Source: Marinosulfonomonas sp. PRT-SC04
GTDB taxonomy: Bacteria; Pseudomonadota; Alphaproteobacteria; Rhodobacterales; Rhodobacteraceae
Direction of reading: 5' to 3'
Assembly: GCA_001321835.1 (NCBI GenBank)
Contig: JPUR01000129.1
Location: 1-5,400 of the forward strand
Length of the DNA stretch: 5,400 bases
Shown here: piece by piece, positions 5,202 through 5,400 of the stretch
How the letters are laid out: the number at the start of each line of letters is the position of its first letter
How positions within the stretch are numbered: position 1 is the stretch's first letter
The notes under the pieces: model-generated
The model's database searches: none
Seen by the model: the letters and a program-made list of their open reading frames with translations, nothing else
What the model was told of the DNA's origin: nothing
Translations under genes and position numbers: made by a program

Positions 5202-5400
5202 ATGACAGAGAAAATACAAGTGTTCAATTCGGTTGCACCGCTTCGAAATGTGAGTGCGTTCACCAACATGGTGGACCGGGTGGTTAATCGAACCATCGGG
5301 CTCGACGCGCTGGCGGTGTTCTATGGTCTTGTCGCGCTAGTGTTCCGGTCTCTCAACTCATTTATGCGGCCTTTCGTTCAAATGCCAAGGGGCTTTTGCC
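5202..5400 (+). CDS. MuB-like AAA+ transposition/target-selection ATPase, N-terminal part, apparently frameshifted
   Basis: The gene follows the transposase by 76 nt, as B follows A in Mu, and runs off the right edge. Its N-terminus (PLRNVSAFTNMVDRVVNRTIG ending in AVFYG, residue 42) matches the lead-in to the P-loop of phage MuB-like ATPases. The expected Walker A (GPSGxGK[ST]) should follow directly, but this frame gives LVALVFRSLNSF. A family-like continuation (VSQLIYAAFRSNAKGL) appears in another frame, as if one base near 5328 were lost, and GK[ST] is not present in either frame. The frame used from the ATG has no stop before the edge. The start is supported by GAGAGG (5191-5196), 5 nt upstream. 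The nine bases ATGACAGAG occur at both 5185 and 5202; the earlier one opens a six-codon ORF that overlaps this start. It may be a pseudogene, a diverged gene or a sequence error. Confidence 0.68.
   Translation, partial: MTEKIQVFNSVAPLRNVSAFTNMVDRVVNRTIGLDALAVFYGLVALVFRSLNSFMRPFVQMPRGFC

Noticed and set aside
4544..5296. Long leftward open frame (250 codons) opposite the transposase 3' end
   Set aside because: It is antisense to a strongly supported MuA gene and the start of the MuB-like gene, and its translation shows no recognisable domain; it is explained by codon bias of the sense strand.
1..5400. tRNA, rRNA, CRISPR array, insertion sequence ends or phage attachment ends
   Set aside because: No cloverleaf, no regularly spaced identical repeats, and no terminal inverted repeats or MuA end-site arrays could be recognised by eye in this window.

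Overview
The window reads as the early (lysogeny and transposition) region of a Mu-like transposable prophage in an alphaproteobacterium, most likely Rhodobacterales. The host guess rests on protein style: a GapR/DUF2312 protein, which is an alphaproteobacterial family; a ParB-like protein of the kind common in that order; and a MuA-type transposase. No database search was run, and neither phage end is visible.

Layout. Positions 1-905 are transcribed leftward. They hold a LexA/CI-type self-cleaving repressor (243-905), a possible 63-aa hypothetical protein (11-202), and the first codons of another gene that runs off the left edge (1-38). A 30-bp gap (906-935) with a perfect 14-bp palindrome separates the repressor from a rightward cascade. 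The rightward genes are a Cro/Ner-like small regulator (936-1196), a 50-aa protein (1193-1345), a structured RNA/terminator-like segment (about 1358-1446), a 76-aa protein with one C-terminal membrane segment (1462-1692), a 23-aa micro-ORF (1689-1760), a GapR homologue (1761-2018), a ParB-like protein (2084-2950), the MuA-type DDE transposase (2954-5125), a long hairpin (5128-5161) and the start of a MuB-like gene (5202 to the right edge).

How it works together (inference from Mu and lambdoid logic). The repressor and the Ner-like protein compete at the short shared operator region. SOS-triggered self-cleavage of the repressor would free the rightward operon. MuA and a MuB-type ATPase would then carry out replicative transposition. 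GapR and the ParB-like protein, placed between the regulator and the transposase, would add DNA-topology or DNA-binding functions that phage Mu itself does not carry at this position.

Most notable points: the MuB-like reading frame appears broken exactly at its ATP-binding loop; gapR is bracketed by imperfect 30-bp direct repeats; and two adjacent RNA hairpins sit inside the early operon.
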